From the NCBI GenBank assembly GCA_021107435.1, contig JAIOSV010000105.1, positions 1 to 61,777 of the forward strand: 61,777 nucleotides of DNA, given 5' to 3'. Shown one piece after another: positions 26,202-33,682 of this stretch. This DNA comes from Candidatus Sabulitectum sp. Lineage in GTDB: Bacteria > Fermentibacterota > Fermentibacteria > Fermentibacterales > JCC-6. Position numbers and translations under genes: made by a program. The first letter of the stretch is position 1; every line of letters begins with the position of its first letter. The notes under the pieces were generated by a model. It was not told the origin of the DNA. It did no database searches and worked only from the letters and a program-made list of their open reading frames with translations.

Positions 26202-28175
26202 CTGTCCGGCTTCTCTCTGAAAGCTCCGTATAACCCGGCAGGACATCAGCCCCGGGCTATAGAAGGGCTGGTGGACGGGCTGAAGGCAGAAAAGGAATGG
26301 CAGACTCTTCTGGGAGTTACCGGTTCCGGCAAAACATTTACAATGGCAAATGTTATAGAGAAGATGAATCTGCCCGCGCTGGTGATCTGCCACAACAAAA
26401 CTCTTGCCGCACAGCTTTTCGGTGAGCTGTCGGGGTTCTTTCCGGAGAACGCGGTTGAATATTTCGTGAGTTATTACGATTACTATCAGCCGGAAGCCTA
26501 TTTACCCGCGCGGGATATGTTCATAGAGAAGGACGCCAGCCTGAATGAGGAGCTGGACCGGCTCCGCCTGAGAACGACCGCCAGCCTTCTCAGCAGAGAC
26601 GATGTTATCGTTGTGGCATCGGTAAGCTGTCTTTACGGCCTGGGGTCTCCCAAAGACTTTATGGATACGGGTTTTAAGATTGAAACCGGTGAAACCATTT
26701 CCCGGGATCTTCTTCTGATGAAGCTGGTTGGAATGCAGTACAGAAGAAATGATGTCGCTCTTGTCAGGGGATATTTCAGGGTAAGAGGTGACATTGTTGA
26801 TCTTGTACCTTCCTACTCCAGTACCGGCATCCGCATTGAGTTCTTCGGGGATACAGTAGACAGCATAAAGCAGATGGATCACCTGACCGGTCATGTGATG
26901 AACACCATGGAGAGAACCACAATTTTCCCCGCACGGCATTTTGTTACGGGTGAGAGAAAGCTGAATCTTGCCATGGGGCGAATCCGCGCGGAACTGGATG
27001 GAAGGCTTCTGGAGCTGCGGGCCTCAGGAAAAATGCTTGAAGCTCACCGTCTTGAATCCAGGACAAATTTTGATCTTGAGATGATGGGAGAAACAGGATA
27101 CTGCTCCGGAATAGAGAATTACAGCAGACTGATCGGCAACAGGAAAGAGGGTGAGAGGCCGTCATGTCTCCTGGACTACTTCCCGGATAATTATCTGGTA
27201 TTTGTTGATGAAAGCCACCGTACACTTCCTCAGATCAGAGGCATGTTCAAGGGAGACAGATCCAGGAAGCAGACACTGGTCAACTACGGTTTCAGACTAC
27301 CCTCGGCTCTTGATAACAGACCTTTGTTCCTGGAGGAGTTTATTGAGATAACAGGCAGAAAAATCTGTATGTCTGCCACACCCGCGAATTACGAACTGGA
27401 GATTTCCGGGAAAATCGTTGAGCAGATAGTAAGACCCACCGGTTTGGTAGATCCCGTGATTGAAGTGAGGCCGGCGGAGGGGCAGGTGGACGATCTGGTG
27501 GAGCAGGTGAGAACAGCCACGGAAAAAGCCGGAAGGGTTCTTATTACTACTCTGACAAAAAAGATGGCAGAGGAACTCACCGATTATCTGCGAAGGCTGG
27601 ATTTCCGTACAAAATACATTCACAGCGAGATAGACGCTCTTGAAAGAGTTTCCATACTCAGAGAGCTGCGACTCGCTGAATTCGACGTTCTGGTAGGGGT
27701 GAATCTTCTTCGAGAAGGGCTTGACCTTCCTGAAGTAATACTTGTGGCTGTGATGGATGCGGACAAAGAGGGTTTTCTCCGGTCAAGAACAAGTCTGGTT
27801 CAGACTGCCGGAAGGGCAGCGAGAAACAATGTGGGGAAAGTTATTTTCTACGCGGACAAAATAACGGATTCCATGAAATTCGCTCTGGATGAAACCGCCC
27901 GTCGCCGCGAGATTCAGATGAAGTACAACAAGCTCCACGGAGTTACACCCGCTACTATTGTTAAGAGTCGTGAGGAGATAATCAGATCAACCGGTATCGC
28001 GGATATTATGGGCAGGAAGAAGTCCCTGATGGCTGCCGGGAAGGCTGAAGCCTACACTGTGGACAGAATTGCTGAATTGGAAATGAAGATGATTGAGGCC
28101 GCGGATCATCTGGAATTTGAGGAGGCAGCCAGGTTCCGTGACATTATGAAGAAACTTCTCAGTCAGAAAAACTGA
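26202..28175 (+). CDS. uvrB: Excinuclease ABC subunit UvrB
   Basis: A 657-residue UvrB, the damage-verification helicase of nucleotide excision repair. The conserved N-terminus FSLKAPYNPAGHQPRAIEGL precedes Walker A GVTGSGKT (K44), with the beta-hairpin VSYYDYYQPEAYLP, motif DESHRTLPQI, and the C-terminal UVR motif (AADHLEFEEAARFRDIMKKL). No ATG, GTG or TTG occurs between the in-frame stop at 26190 and GTG 26271; starting at GTG would delete 23 conserved residues. I place the start at CTG 26202, with GAGGGG at 26191-26196 and a UvrB-like M-x-x-F-x-L start. The preceding pheT TGA is at 26198-26200. Confidence 0.93.
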   Translation: MSGFSLKAPYNPAGHQPRAIEGLVDGLKAEKEWQTLLGVTGSGKTFTMANVIEKMNLPALVICHNKTLAAQLFGELSGFFPENAVEYFVSYYDYYQPEAYLPARDMFIEKDASLNEELDRLRLRTTASLLSRDDVIVVASVSCLYGLGSPKDFMDTGFKIETGETISRDLLLMKLVGMQYRRNDVALVRGYFRVRGDIVDLVPSYSSTGIRIEFFGDTVDSIKQMDHLTGHVMNTMERTTIFPARHFVTGERKLNLAMGRIRAELDGRLLELRASGKMLEAHRLESRTNFDLEMMGETGYCSGIENYSRLIGNRKEGERPSCLLDYFPDNYLVFVDESHRTLPQIRGMFKGDRSRKQTLVNYGFRLPSALDNRPLFLEEFIEITGRKICMSATPANYELEISGKIVEQIVRPTGLVDPVIEVRPAEGQVDDLVEQVRTATEKAGRVLITTLTKKMAEELTDYLRRLDFRTKYIHSEIDALERVSILRELRLAEFDVLVGVNLLREGLDLPEVILVAVMDADKEGFLRSRTSLVQTAGRAARNNVGKVIFYADKITDSMKFALDETARRREIQMKYNKLHGVTPATIVKSREEIIRSTGIADIMGRKKSLMAAGKAEAYTVDRIAELEMKMIEAADHLEFEEAARFRDIMKKLLSQKN

Positions 28176-28189
28176 CCCTCCGACAGGGC

Positions 28190-28218
28190 TTGACATGGCC
28201 GGGAATTAGCAGAATGTT
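28190..28218 (+). promoter_or_regulatory. Weak promoter candidate
   Basis: A perfect TTGACA at 28190-28195 with AATGTT 17 bp downstream (28213-28218), about 60 bp before the first tandem secreted-protein gene. The -10 match is poor (three of six). Confidence 0.3.
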
Positions 28219-28280
28219 TTGCCCGTGATACTGAAAACACAAGGGGTTCGTGCTACTCAAACAAAGAAGAAAGGAGAGTC

Positions 28281-28880
28281 ATGAAGAAGGCAATAGCAAT
28301 TCTTGCTGTACTTTCTCTGGCGGCTTTCGCTGGACAGATTGTAATCGATCTCCCAGTTGCAGAAAATGATGCCGATTGGCTCGAGTACGATGACGGTACT
28401 GCCGCCTGGCTTACATGGGGCGGTATGTACAGAGGTGTATGGTTCAACATTGAAGACTTCGCTCCCGGAGCAACCGGTGCATCAATTGAACAGTCACAAT
28501 TCTGGTTCTACCATCACTCAAGCTACCCGTGGGATACCTCCGATGTCTACCTTGAAATCTGGAATGGCGACGCGATGGGCCCCACCGCTCAGCTTGATCA
28601 GACAATGGTCACAGCAGTTCACTATAACCCTGTCTATGCCACCTACTCAACACCTCTTATCGTCGAAGCTAACTTCTGGGCACTTGCCAACACCGAGATG
28701 AGCGCAGGCGGATGGCCTGCAATCCTCGGTGACGGTACAGCCGGAGTCCACAGTTTCTTCAGCGATGACTTCATCGTATGGGAGCCCTGGGGCGATATGG
28801 GTGATTACTTCGTAAGAATCCATGTTATTCCTGACGCTATTGACAACACCACATGGGGTTCGCTCAAGGCGACATTCTAG
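28281..28880 (+). CDS. Secreted protein family copy 1 of 3 (unknown function)
   Basis: A 199-residue protein with a signal peptide (KKAIAILAVLSLAAFAG, cleavage after AFAG or AGQ). The mature part is Trp- and Tyr-rich: DDGTAAWLTWGGMYRGVWF, FWFYHHSSYPWDTSDVYL, EIWNGDAMGPTAQLDQTMV, and FFSDDFIVWEPWGDMGDYF, ending TWGSLKATF. AAGGAGA precedes ATG. No family is recognised; the composition suggests an extracellular or surface beta-sandwich. Copies 2 and 3 follow and differ mainly at residues ~25-35, 55-65 and near the C-terminus (here RIHVIPDAIDNTTWGS). Confidence 0.85.
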   Translation: MKKAIAILAVLSLAAFAGQIVIDLPVAENDADWLEYDDGTAAWLTWGGMYRGVWFNIEDFAPGATGASIEQSQFWFYHHSSYPWDTSDVYLEIWNGDAMGPTAQLDQTMVTAVHYNPVYATYSTPLIVEANFWALANTEMSAGGWPAILGDGTAGVHSFFSDDFIVWEPWGDMGDYFVRIHVIPDAIDNTTWGSLKATF

Positions 28881-28910
28881 TCGGCTGACAGAAGTACAGC
28901 GAATAGTTTG

Positions 28911-28940
28911 GGCGGGTTCCTTTTTGGGAGCTGGCCTTTT
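28911..28940 (+). terminator. Conserved hairpin plus T-run between copies 1 and 2
   Basis: GGCGGGTTCC at 28911-28920 can pair with GGGAGCTGGCC at 28926-28936 (about eight to nine pairs with a G-U and one mismatch), followed by TTTT. The equivalent gap between copies 2 and 3 has the same hairpin with a different loop. It could be an intrinsic terminator, attenuator or RNA-processing site. Confidence 0.45.
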
Positions 28941-28970
28941 ATATAGCGGGATGCGGGAGAAAGGAGAATT

Positions 28971-29570
28971 ATGAAGAAAACGATAGCAATTCTTGCTGCA
29001 CTCTCTCTGGCGGCTTTCGCCGGACAGATGGCAATTGATCTTACTCCTGTTGCTGGGAGCGATTACGATTGGCTCCAGTACGATGACGGTACTGCCGCCT
29101 GGCTCACATGGGGCGGTATGTACAGAGGTGTCTGGTTCAACATTGAGGACTTTTTTCCAGGAGCAACGAGCTATTACATGGATGCATCACAATTCTGGTT
29201 CTACCATCACTCAAGCTACCCGTGGGATACATCAGATGTCTATCTTGAGATCTGGAATGGCGACGCGATGGGCCCCACAAATCAGCTTGATCAGACAATG
29301 GTCACAGCAGTCCATTATACACCGATCTATGCTGAATATTCAACAACTCTTACCACTGAAGGTAACTTCTGGGCACTTGCCAATACTGAACTGAGTGCCG
29401 GTGGATGGCCCTCAATACTCGGTGACGGTACAGCCGGAGTTCACAGTTTCTTCAGCGATGACTTTATCGTCTGGGAACCATGGGGTGAAATGGGTGACTA
29501 CTTTATACGAGTCGTTTATTATTGGGCACTTGACAACAGTACATGGGGTTCACTCAAGGCGACATTCTAG
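28971..29570 (+). CDS. Secreted protein family copy 2 of 3
   Basis: A 199-residue paralogue of the preceding gene, nearly identical over most of its length. It starts KKTIAILAALSLAAFAGQ and has one more residue in the N-terminal mature region (PVAGSDYDWLQYDDG). The Trp/Tyr-rich core (FWFYHHSSYPWDTSDVYL) and the TWGSLKATF end are kept. The differing segment near the end is RVVYYWALDNSTWGS, closer to copy 3. GAAAGGAGAATT precedes ATG. Tandem duplication is the simplest explanation. Confidence 0.85.
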   Translation: MKKTIAILAALSLAAFAGQMAIDLTPVAGSDYDWLQYDDGTAAWLTWGGMYRGVWFNIEDFFPGATSYYMDASQFWFYHHSSYPWDTSDVYLEIWNGDAMGPTNQLDQTMVTAVHYTPIYAEYSTTLTTEGNFWALANTELSAGGWPSILGDGTAGVHSFFSDDFIVWEPWGEMGDYFIRVVYYWALDNSTWGSLKATF

Positions 29571-29600
29571 TCGGCTGACAGAAGTATAGCGAATTGTTTG

Positions 29601-29627
29601 GGCCGGTTTCCTCGGAGCCAGCCTTTT
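29601..29627 (+). terminator. Conserved hairpin plus T-run between copies 2 and 3
   Basis: GGCCGGTTTCC at 29601-29611 pairs with GGAGCCAGCC (29614-29623), leaving a two-base loop, one C-A mismatch and one bulged T, then TTTT. Compare 28911-28940: loop and several stem bases differ while the fold is kept. Confidence 0.45.
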
Positions 29628-29657
29628 ATATAGCGGGATGCGGAAGAAAGGAGAATT

Positions 29658-30254
29658 ATGAAGAAGGCAATGGCAGTTCTTGCTGTACTTTCTCTGGCGG
29701 CTTTTGCCGGACAGATCGTAATCGATCTTCCAGTTGCTGGAAATGATGCCGATTGGCTCCAGTACGATGACGGTACTGCCGCCTGGCTCACATGGGGTGG
29801 TATGTACAGAGGTGTATGGTTTAACATTGAGGACTTTATTCCAGGAGCAACGAGCTGTTACATGGATGTATCACAATTCTGGTTCTACCATCACACAAGT
29901 TATCCATGGGATACCTCTGATGTCTACCTTGAAATCTGGAATGGTGACGCGATGGGCCCCACAGCTCAGCTTGATCAGACAATGGTCACAGCAGTCCATT
30001 ATAACCCTGTCTTTGCTGAATATTCAACAACTCTTACTACCGAAGGTAACTTCTGGGCACTTGCAAACACAGAGATGAGTGCTGGCGGATGGCCTGCAAT
30101 CCTCGGTGACGGTACAGCCGGAGTTCACAGTTTCTTCAGTGATGACTTCATCGTCTGGGAACCCTGGGGTGACATGGGTGATTACTTTGTGCAAGTATAT
30201 TATTACTGGAGTCTTGACAACAACACATGGGGTTCACTCAAGGCGACATTTTAA
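29658..30254 (+). CDS. Secreted protein family copy 3 of 3
   Basis: A 198-residue third paralogue, beginning KKAMAVLAVLSLAAFAGQ and ending VYYYWSLDNNTWGSLKATF. It combines the N-terminal form of copy 1 (PVAGNDADWLQYDDG) with a C-terminal form like copy 2, consistent with recombination or gene conversion among copies. The same AAGGAGAATT ribosome-binding site precedes its ATG. No hairpin like those at 28911 and 29601 follows it; the IspH-UbiA gene starts 45 bp later. Confidence 0.85.
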   Translation: MKKAMAVLAVLSLAAFAGQIVIDLPVAGNDADWLQYDDGTAAWLTWGGMYRGVWFNIEDFIPGATSCYMDVSQFWFYHHTSYPWDTSDVYLEIWNGDAMGPTAQLDQTMVTAVHYNPVFAEYSTTLTTEGNFWALANTEMSAGGWPAILGDGTAGVHSFFSDDFIVWEPWGDMGDYFVQVYYYWSLDNNTWGSLKATF

Positions 30255-30298
30255 TGAATCGTTAACGGAAACAACCTGTTTTTTTGTATCTTTGCCCT

Positions 30299-32014
30299 AT
30301 GAGCGTCATAGTTGCAAAGACAGCAGGTTTCTGCTGGGGAGTTCGCCGGGCTGTTGACAGCGTTGTTACGGAAATAAAAAAGGGTGAGGGCCCTTTTCGT
30401 GTTTACGGTCCTCTTGTGCATAATCCCCAGGTCATAGAAGCCTTGAAAGACAGTGGAGTGGGTATATCCCGTGAACCATGGGATGAGAGCGGCGGTACTC
30501 TTTTTTTAAGAACACACGGAGTTACAGTGGAAGAGCGGAGCCGGTTGCGGAAGCTTCCACTTGTGCTGAAGGATCTTACCTGTCCACGGGTAGGAAGAGC
30601 ACTGGCAATTGCATCAAAAATGTCCAGGAACGGGTACGATGTGATAATTTTCGGAGACTCGGGCCACCATGAGGTAAAAGCTATTCTTTCATCTGCCGGT
30701 TCTTCAGGCAGAGTTGTTTCATCTGTTGCTGATGTTCGCAGTCTTCCCGATTTAAAGAAACCGTTCCTGCTCTCTCAGACTACCCAGAACGGTGAAGAAT
30801 TCATTGAGATTCTCTCAATACTGCGGAAAAGATGGCCTGAAATTGAATCATCGAACACAATCTGTGATTCCACTGCAAGAAGGCAGAAGGAGCTTAGAGA
30901 ACTGCTTGGCAAGGTTGACGCGGTTGTGGTTGTGGGCGGAAGACACAGCGCGAATACAGAAAGACTGGCTTTAATCGCCGGTGAGACGGGGCTTCCTGTT
31001 TTCAGAGTTGAAACCCATGAAGAGCTGGATGCTGAGTCTCTTGGCAACTACCGCAGGGTTTTGTTGTCCGCCGGTGCTTCTACTCCAGGCTGGAGCATCA
31101 GAAAAGTTCGAGAGCGTCTGCTGGAAATCCAGGGAGAGTCAACAGGCGCGGGATGGATACGGACAATATTCAGAAGTCTGATATTCAGCGGTGTTCACAT
31201 TCCATTTATTGCTCTTGTGATTGCCCTTGCCCAGAGAGAGACACTGGGCGGTTCAGGCTGGGGAACAGCCGGGCTTGCGGCAGGATTTCTTTTGTGGTCA
31301 TTCACTAATTTTACCGCTGTTCTTGAATGCAGACGAGTTACCATGACGAGCCAGAAGAGGCAGGAATTCATACGTTCTCATGAGGGGATCATGCTTGCTT
31401 TCGCCGCTCTGAGCTTTTTTGGTGCCTGCGCTTTGTCTTTTCTGCTTGGCACTGCCTGGCTTTTGTGGACTTCCGTAGCTACCCTTTTCTGTTTTCTATA
31501 CGCTCTCCCTCTTCTAAGAAAGAGTCATTTCTTTGATCTGCTTCGTGCCATACCCGGATCTCGTGAGATTATGTTTACTCTGGCGTGGAGCTTCCTTGTT
31601 TGTATTCTTCCTGCTGTAACACTTGCCGGACTTGATTTCAGCCTGAGACTGTTTATCTGGCCGGTGTCCCTGGCTTTTCTGTTTTTCAGCAGGTCTCTGT
31701 TTCTGGATCTTGTGGATCTGCAGGGAGACGCGCTGCTTGGAATGGATACTCTGCCGCTGCACCTCGGGGCTGTGAGATGCAGGAAGATCCTGCACGCAAG
31801 CGCAACGGCAGGCGGACTGGTGCAGATAACCGCTGTACTCCTCGGGAAGTTCCCGCTGTGCGCACTGGGTTTTACTATTGCCCCGGTTCTTCTGATATGG
31901 GCATACATCCGCCTGGAAAAGGAATCTTTTCCATCAGAACTTTCTGTAAGAGTTATTTCTGACGGGAGTCTGGCAATTGCCGGTCTTATACCATACCTGC
32001 TTTGCAGCACTTAA
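30299..32014 (+). CDS. ispH: IspH (LytB) fused to a UbiA-like membrane domain
   Basis: A 571-residue fusion. Residues 1-280 are a complete 4-hydroxy-3-methylbut-2-enyl diphosphate reductase: cluster ligands C12 (GFCWGV), C95 (LTCPRV) and C189 (NTICDST), with H41 (VHNPQ), H73 (RTHGV), H123/H124-E125 (GHHEVKA) and T161-T162 (LSQTTQ). IspH makes IPP and DMAPP in the MEP pathway. Residues ~288-571 are a multi-pass membrane domain (about eight helices) with SRSLFLDLVDLQGDALLGMD then TLPLHLG at ~465-490, matching the second Asp-rich motif of UbiA prenyltransferases. The first motif, usually N-D-x-x-D, is degenerate: FTNFTAVLECRR. ATG 30299 has no good Shine-Dalgarno sequence. An enzyme making the prenyl unit is joined to one that might use it. 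Confidence 0.88.
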   Translation: MSVIVAKTAGFCWGVRRAVDSVVTEIKKGEGPFRVYGPLVHNPQVIEALKDSGVGISREPWDESGGTLFLRTHGVTVEERSRLRKLPLVLKDLTCPRVGRALAIASKMSRNGYDVIIFGDSGHHEVKAILSSAGSSGRVVSSVADVRSLPDLKKPFLLSQTTQNGEEFIEILSILRKRWPEIESSNTICDSTARRQKELRELLGKVDAVVVVGGRHSANTERLALIAGETGLPVFRVETHEELDAESLGNYRRVLLSAGASTPGWSIRKVRERLLEIQGESTGAGWIRTIFRSLIFSGVHIPFIALVIALAQRETLGGSGWGTAGLAAGFLLWSFTNFTAVLECRRVTMTSQKRQEFIRSHEGIMLAFAALSFFGACALSFLLGTAWLLWTSVATLFCFLYALPLLRKSHFFDLLRAIPGSREIMFTLAWSFLVCILPAVTLAGLDFSLRLFIWPVSLAFLFFSRSLFLDLVDLQGDALLGMDTLPLHLGAVRCRKILHASATAGGLVQITAVLLGKFPLCALGFTIAPVLLIWAYIRLEKESFPSELSVRVISDGSLAIAGLIPYLLCST

Positions 32015-32024
32015 GGGGTGCCAC

Positions 32025-32345
32025 ATGAAGTTAGTCATAATATTCCTGGCCATTCTGCTGATTCTCCCTGGATGCGGCAGTACACTGACCGGAGAGCAGT
32101 CACCACCGGAAGCCATTCCCAACCCTCTTCCCAGTCCCTACCAATCCGTAGTTGTCACCGGAAGTATGGTCAACCTGAGACAGGGACCCGGTACACAGTA
32201 TGCTGTAGTAGGATCAGCCCATTCGGGAGACAGTCTTATGGTTACAGGTGAGGCACCGGACTGGTACAGAATTTTTGTCCCCGAAAAGTCATTGTTTGCC
32301 TGGGTTTATGCCGGGCTTACCTCCGGGGCGCAGATGCCGCGGTAA
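32025..32345 (+). CDS. Small lipoprotein with SH3-like domain
   Basis: A 106-residue protein: signal peptide KLVIIFLAILLILPGC with a lipobox (LPGC), a Pro-rich linker, then a bacterial SH3 (SH3b) domain, VNLRQGPGTQYAVVGSAHSG followed by DWYRIFVPEK and AWVYAGL. SH3b domains bind peptidoglycan or cell-wall peptides. ATG 32025 is preceded by AAGGGGTG. It sits ten bases after the IspH fusion gene and 13 before purB, suggesting one transcript. Confidence 0.8.
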   Translation: MKLVIIFLAILLILPGCGSTLTGEQSPPEAIPNPLPSPYQSVVVTGSMVNLRQGPGTQYAVVGSAHSGDSLMVTGEAPDWYRIFVPEKSLFAWVYAGLTSGAQMPR

Positions 32346-32358
32346 TTTAGGAGCTCAC

Positions 32359-33654
32359 ATGATTGAGAGATACGCTGTACCTGAGATGGCAGAGATATGG
32401 ATCACCGAATCAAGATACTCCAGGTGGCTGGAAATTGAAGTTCTGGCAGTAGAGGCAAGGTACAGGGCCGGCCTGGTGCCTGAGGAAGATTTTCGCAAAA
32501 TAAAGAACAATGCCTCTTTCGATGCGGAAAGAGTGAATGAAATTGAAGCGGTAACACGGCATGATGTAATAGCGTTCCTTACTTCTGTTTCAGAGTCTCT
32601 GGGTCCGGAGAGTCGTCATATTCACTACGGCATGACATCCAGTGATATTCTTGATACCTGCATGGCCACGCAGATTCGAGATTCCGGTGTGCTTATTACG
32701 GAAGCTCTGGAAAAATACGGAGAGGCTCTTTCCGGGCTTGTGCAGCGTTCAAAAGGGATTGTGTGTATGGGCAGAACCCACGGTATGAACGCTGAACCTA
32801 CAACTATCGCGCTGAAATTCGCAGGGCACTATTCCGAGTACCTGCGGTGCATGAAGAGGCTGGAAGACGGCCTTAAATCTTCTTGTGTGGGCACTGTTTC
32901 AGGCGCGGTGGGCACTTACGCGTATCTGGATCCCTCCGTTGAGGAGTATGTGTGTGAGAAGCTGAGTCTGGGTGTGGAGGAAGTACCTACCCAGGTGGTG
33001 GCAAGAGACAGGCACGCCCAGTTCCTTTATGCTCTGGCTGCTATCGGCTGCGCCATGGAGAGATTCGCGACAGAGTGCAGACATCTTCAGAGAACTGAAG
33101 TCGGAGAGGTGGAGGAAAGATTCGGCAAAGGGCAGAAAGGATCCAGTGCCATGCCCCACAAAAGGAACCCTATTGTGGGAGAGAGACTCTGTGGTCTTGC
33201 CCGTCTTCTTCGCGGTTACCTTCAGGTTGGTCTGGAAAACACAACATTATGGCACGAGAGAGACATTAGTCATTCCGCAGCGGAGCGGTTCATTTTTCCG
33301 GATGCATGCGGTGTTGCCCTTTACGGCCTTTACAAAGCAGCGGACCTGGCGTCCGGGCTGAGGATAATGGAGAACGCTGTAGCGGAAAATGTTGAGAAAG
33401 CCGGGGACAGATATTTTTCCCAGGCTGTAATGCTTGCAATGGTCAGACACGGACTCACCAGAGAGGATTCCTATGCCCTTGTTCAGAAGATCGCGATGAG
33501 AGCCATGAACAGCGGCGAATCCTTTGCTCACGCGGCTCTTTCGCAGAGTGAAGTAACAGGGGTTGTTCCTGAGCACGAACTTAGCCATATCTGTACAGTA
33601 GACAATCATCTGCGGAATGAAGAGTATATTCTGGGCAGAATCGGGCTCAGATGA
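32359..33654 (+). CDS. purB: Adenylosuccinate lyase
   Basis: A 431-residue member of the fumarase/aspartase superfamily with the signature SSAMPHKRNP, plus TSSDILDTCMATQI and RTHGMNAEPTTIALK. It cleaves SAICAR to AICAR in purine synthesis and adenylosuccinate to AMP. TTTAGGAG precedes ATG 32359. It heads a block of purine genes (purL, purQ, the PurS-like gene) interrupted by a GAF-type regulatory protein. Length and motifs agree with PurB rather than argininosuccinate lyase. Confidence 0.95.
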   Translation: MIERYAVPEMAEIWITESRYSRWLEIEVLAVEARYRAGLVPEEDFRKIKNNASFDAERVNEIEAVTRHDVIAFLTSVSESLGPESRHIHYGMTSSDILDTCMATQIRDSGVLITEALEKYGEALSGLVQRSKGIVCMGRTHGMNAEPTTIALKFAGHYSEYLRCMKRLEDGLKSSCVGTVSGAVGTYAYLDPSVEEYVCEKLSLGVEEVPTQVVARDRHAQFLYALAAIGCAMERFATECRHLQRTEVGEVEERFGKGQKGSSAMPHKRNPIVGERLCGLARLLRGYLQVGLENTTLWHERDISHSAAERFIFPDACGVALYGLYKAADLASGLRIMENAVAENVEKAGDRYFSQAVMLAMVRHGLTREDSYALVQKIAMRAMNSGESFAHAALSQSEVTGVVPEHELSHICTVDNHLRNEEYILGRIGLR

Positions 33655-33682
33655 TCTCTGAGGACTGCGGGAAGGGGGAGTT

